A stretch of DNA of 64,000 bases from Talpa occidentalis (lineage: Eukaryota; Chordata; Mammalia; Eulipotyphla; Talpidae), in contig NW_023601754.1 of the NCBI RefSeq assembly GCF_014898055.3, positions 44,943,013 to 45,007,012 of the forward strand, given 5' to 3'. Of the stretch, positions 61,591 through 64,000 are shown one piece after another (the stretch's first letter is position 1; the number at the start of each line of letters is the position of its first letter). The notes below the pieces were generated by a model. It had not been told where the DNA came from. It did not search any database and was given only the letters and a program-made list of their open reading frames with translations. The translations under genes were made by a program, and so were the position numbers.

Positions 61591-64000
61591 ATTCCACACC
61601 AATTATAGGAAGATAGAAGGCAGACAAATCTGGGAGGCACAGGGGACAAATCAAAAAACAGAGTACAGGTAAGGCCACTACAGCCCTTCCCCAGCTCTCA
61701 CCTTCACTCATGCTCCATCGATCTCTTTCTCTCCATAGGAGGTGGAATACTGCAGGGAGAATTGGGGCGAATTAGGGTCCATTTCACTGAAGATCCCCCC
61801 ACCCGGTACTGGAACCAAAAAAGCTTAGAGTCTGTCCTAGGTACCCCTTAAATCTCATTCCATCTGGCTGGCAACCCCACCGAGGTAGGAGTCCTTATGC
61901 CCCCATTTTCCAAAGGCAGAAAGCAAGGCTCAGAGAGGTAAAGGCACCAGCCAGGGTCACACAGCTAGAATGGGAACCCAGAAGGTGGTTGGAACCCGTA
62001 ATCATGTTTGTGGAGAAGGGCTGTAAATTAGCTTCCAGGGACACCCAGGAACTCTGCAAGATAAATGTGCCTGTAAACATGTGGGCATGCGTTTTTCCCA
62101 GACACCTTCCAAACTGAGGTGCTGAAGTCTGCAACTCACGGTCTCCCTCCCTGCCCACCCTCTGGGACACCATAGGACTCACTGAGTAGAAGGCTGCAGG
62201 CAGCAGGTTGGAAGGGAAGTTATTTCTGCAGAGACAGACATAGGAGGGGTTGTTAGACACCACAGGGGGAGGTCAGGGGGTGTGGGAGGCTCCGTTGGCC
62301 TCTTCGGTGGGGGGGAATCTTGGAGGCCACGTGGCTAGCACCCAGGGCTCTGACAGGTTGGATCAGGCAGAGTTGATCTGGCCTGCACACGTTTTTAGGG
62401 TGTGGGGCGTCTGAGCTGGCCTCCTGGGCCCCCAGATGGCTGCTGTTGCAGCCCTGAGGGACTGTGGATGGGGGTGGGGAATGCTGGCTTCCCAGGCAGG
62501 AAGGGGCAGGGTCACTTGGGGCCTCAGCTCCACCCCCTACAGCAAACTAAATACCCTGGGCATCTTGCATCAGCCACCTCCAGGAGGGCTGGAGTCTGGG
62601 GGCTGGCTGGTGGGTCAGAGGGTACAGGGAAGACCTGGGTGTGCTGAGCGAGGCAGGACAGAGGGTGGTAAGAGATGACTGCATGCCACACATATGCATC
62701 TGTGTTGACACAGCCACTCTGGTGTGACAGTGTCTGAGTGACTCCTTAAATCCCACAGAGCCACGGAGGGAGTCAGACATTGGCCTCATGCAGTCTCTGG
62801 GAGACAGAAATACCAGAAATGAAGCCACAGGTACTGCAGCCAGGGTGCGACTTACTTCAATCCCCCCACAGCCCTCAGGGACCCACACCATGATCCTTAC
62901 TTCACAGAACAAGAAACTGAGGCACCAAGCTGGGATTTAAACCCAAGCCAGCTGGATGCCTGTTCCTAATCACTAGGCTTCTTCACAACCTCCCTGTCAC
63001 CAGAGACCTGGGTTGTTTTCAGGGTGTTGGTGTCTGGGGTGTGTTCAGATATGTGGGACTTGGCTGGTGTGGACTAGGTAGGGGCGAGGGTGAACATGAG
63101 TGTGTGGGTGCTCAAATGCTGGGCTCATCCTTTGAGCAGCTGTTGGTGCTAAGGGGGTGTCAGTATCATTGTGTGTGTGTGACAACTGGTGTAAGGCCAT
63201 GTCTGGTGAGCTGCTGCAGGCTGGGTGTCTGTGTGCCTATTTCCAGCTGTGGCCACCCCACACACCACTTCCCGGAAGTCCCAACTAACCTGAGGCACTG
63301 AAACAGCAGAGGCACCAGGCAAAGTCATGTGGTCTCACCAGCTGCCCTCTTTAGGGGCGGGGGAGGGGGAATAGGATGGGGGGTTCTAGGTGTGAGGCAG
63401 AAGCCAGGAGGAGAAGATTCTGGACCCCTTTCTAACCTGCTCCCTCAGGACAGCATAATGAGGAGAGAGCAAGGAAGTGGGATGTGGAGTCAGAGATGGC
63501 AGGAATGTGTGAAGAGGAAGCCCCAGGGGCCAGCTCAACTGGGTGGGAAGGCAACCTGAGAAAAAAACTGGCCAAGTCCGCTCCACAAGTGACGGGGATG
63601 TGGGAGCCCTGGAACTGGGAAGAGGGTCATGTGGGGGTCACTAGAATCACCTCACGTCCGAACTCAGGGGTCCCAATCCCCGTTCCTTGACTCCACTCTT
63701 TATCCAGAAGCCCCATCTGGGCCCCTTGGCACCCAAAGCTCCCCTTCCAAGGAGACCTCATCAGGGTCCTCTCCCATTCAGGAGACCCTCGTAGGTCCCT
63801 CAACCCACACCCGCCCACTGAAGAAGCCGCACTGTCTCCTACCTCAAAGACCTTCTCACCTATCACCCACGTGTGGGGTTCCCTTAGGGGCACAGGCCAC
63901 ACATTTAGATACCTCTTCCCCCAGCCAAGTGTTCTCACACGCCACACCCCAACCCTGAAGGGGCCAGAGCTCCCCTCGCCCCCAGCACCCCGTTTTCTTT

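Larger units (their letters stand above)
55386..64000 (-). pseudogene. SLC1A5: SLC1A5 (ASCT2) copy B, exons 2-8, 5' end outside window, with a nonsense codon
   Basis: Second tandem copy. Exons: 2 62183-62225, 3 61702-61749, 4 60175-60323, 5 58245-58478, 6 57133-57327, 7 56900-57034 (135 nt, the full family length), 8 55386-55620 with a normal C-terminus ending EEESVL. Exon 1 should start near 64.1 kb by comparison with copy A. Exons 5-8 are intact and read as a good transporter core ([17 protein letters not shown]2, DRSCTVLNVEGDA). Exon 3 carries an in-frame TGA (61708-61710) where copy A has TGG. Exon 4 lacks 18 nt after MPMG. Exon 2 has replacements at otherwise conserved positions (NNFPSNLLPAAFYS). 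Exon 3 is 48 nt with phase 0 at both ends, so skipping it would keep the frame. Disabled unless skipped or mis-sequenced. Confidence 0.75.

Noticed and set aside
61708..61710. TGA in copy B as a selenocysteine codon
   Set aside because: SLC1A5 is not a selenoprotein family, and the aligned codon in copy A is an ordinary TGG.
40050..64000. CRISPR array or phage-type repeats
   Set aside because: The repeats are SINEs, microsatellites and large segmental duplications in a mammalian locus, with no regular short spacers.

Overview
This is a mammalian nuclear genome window. It has split genes with GT-AG introns, a CpG-island promoter, ancient MIR and L1 fragments, and at least 22 copies of a young tRNA-derived SINE. 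Gene content and order (STRN4 on minus, FKRP on plus, SLC1A5 on minus) match human 19q13.32. The SINE (head GGGCCTCCCTGGTGGCGCAG, tail AAATAAATCTT plus poly(A)) is not a primate, rodent, carnivore, horse or ruminant family that I recognise. A laurasiatherian, possibly a bat, is my guess; the species is not established.

Layout. (1) 1-24.6 kb: a complete STRN4 (striatin-4) on minus. Its 17 coding exons all have consistent splice phases and give a 767-residue protein, with a 12-serine tract in a WD40 loop. (2) 23.9-25.7 kb: a GC-rich divergent promoter shared by STRN4 and FKRP, with a YY1-type site, a pentanucleotide repeat, and seven RFX/X-box-like motifs in about 550 bp. (3) 25.7-31.3 kb: FKRP 5' intronic sequence, then the intact single coding exon of FKRP (495 aa). 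(4) 31.3-40.0 kb: intergenic, AT-rich in part, with SINE, L1 and MIR pieces. (5) 40.05-46.9 kb: two tandem copies of a repeat-rich module, each carrying the last exon of SLC1A5. (6) 46.05-54.4 kb: SLC1A5 copy A, all eight exons recognisable. (7) 55.4-64.0 kb: SLC1A5 copy B, exons 2-8, with exon 1 expected just past the window end.

The outstanding feature is the SLC1A5 (ASCT2 neutral amino-acid transporter) locus. There are two near-full-length tandem copies plus a third terminal-exon fragment, and every copy is damaged differently. Copy A has offsetting frameshifts in exon 1, a net 21-nt loss in exon 7, and a C-terminus replaced by a SINE head. Copy B has an in-frame TGA in the symmetric exon 3 and an 18-nt deletion in exon 4. 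The fragment has a stop and an indel. SINE insertions, empty sites and nearly identical intronic tracts allow partial ordering of events and suggest exchange between copies. Whether a working copy lies beyond the window, or sequence errors contribute, cannot be settled from this sequence.
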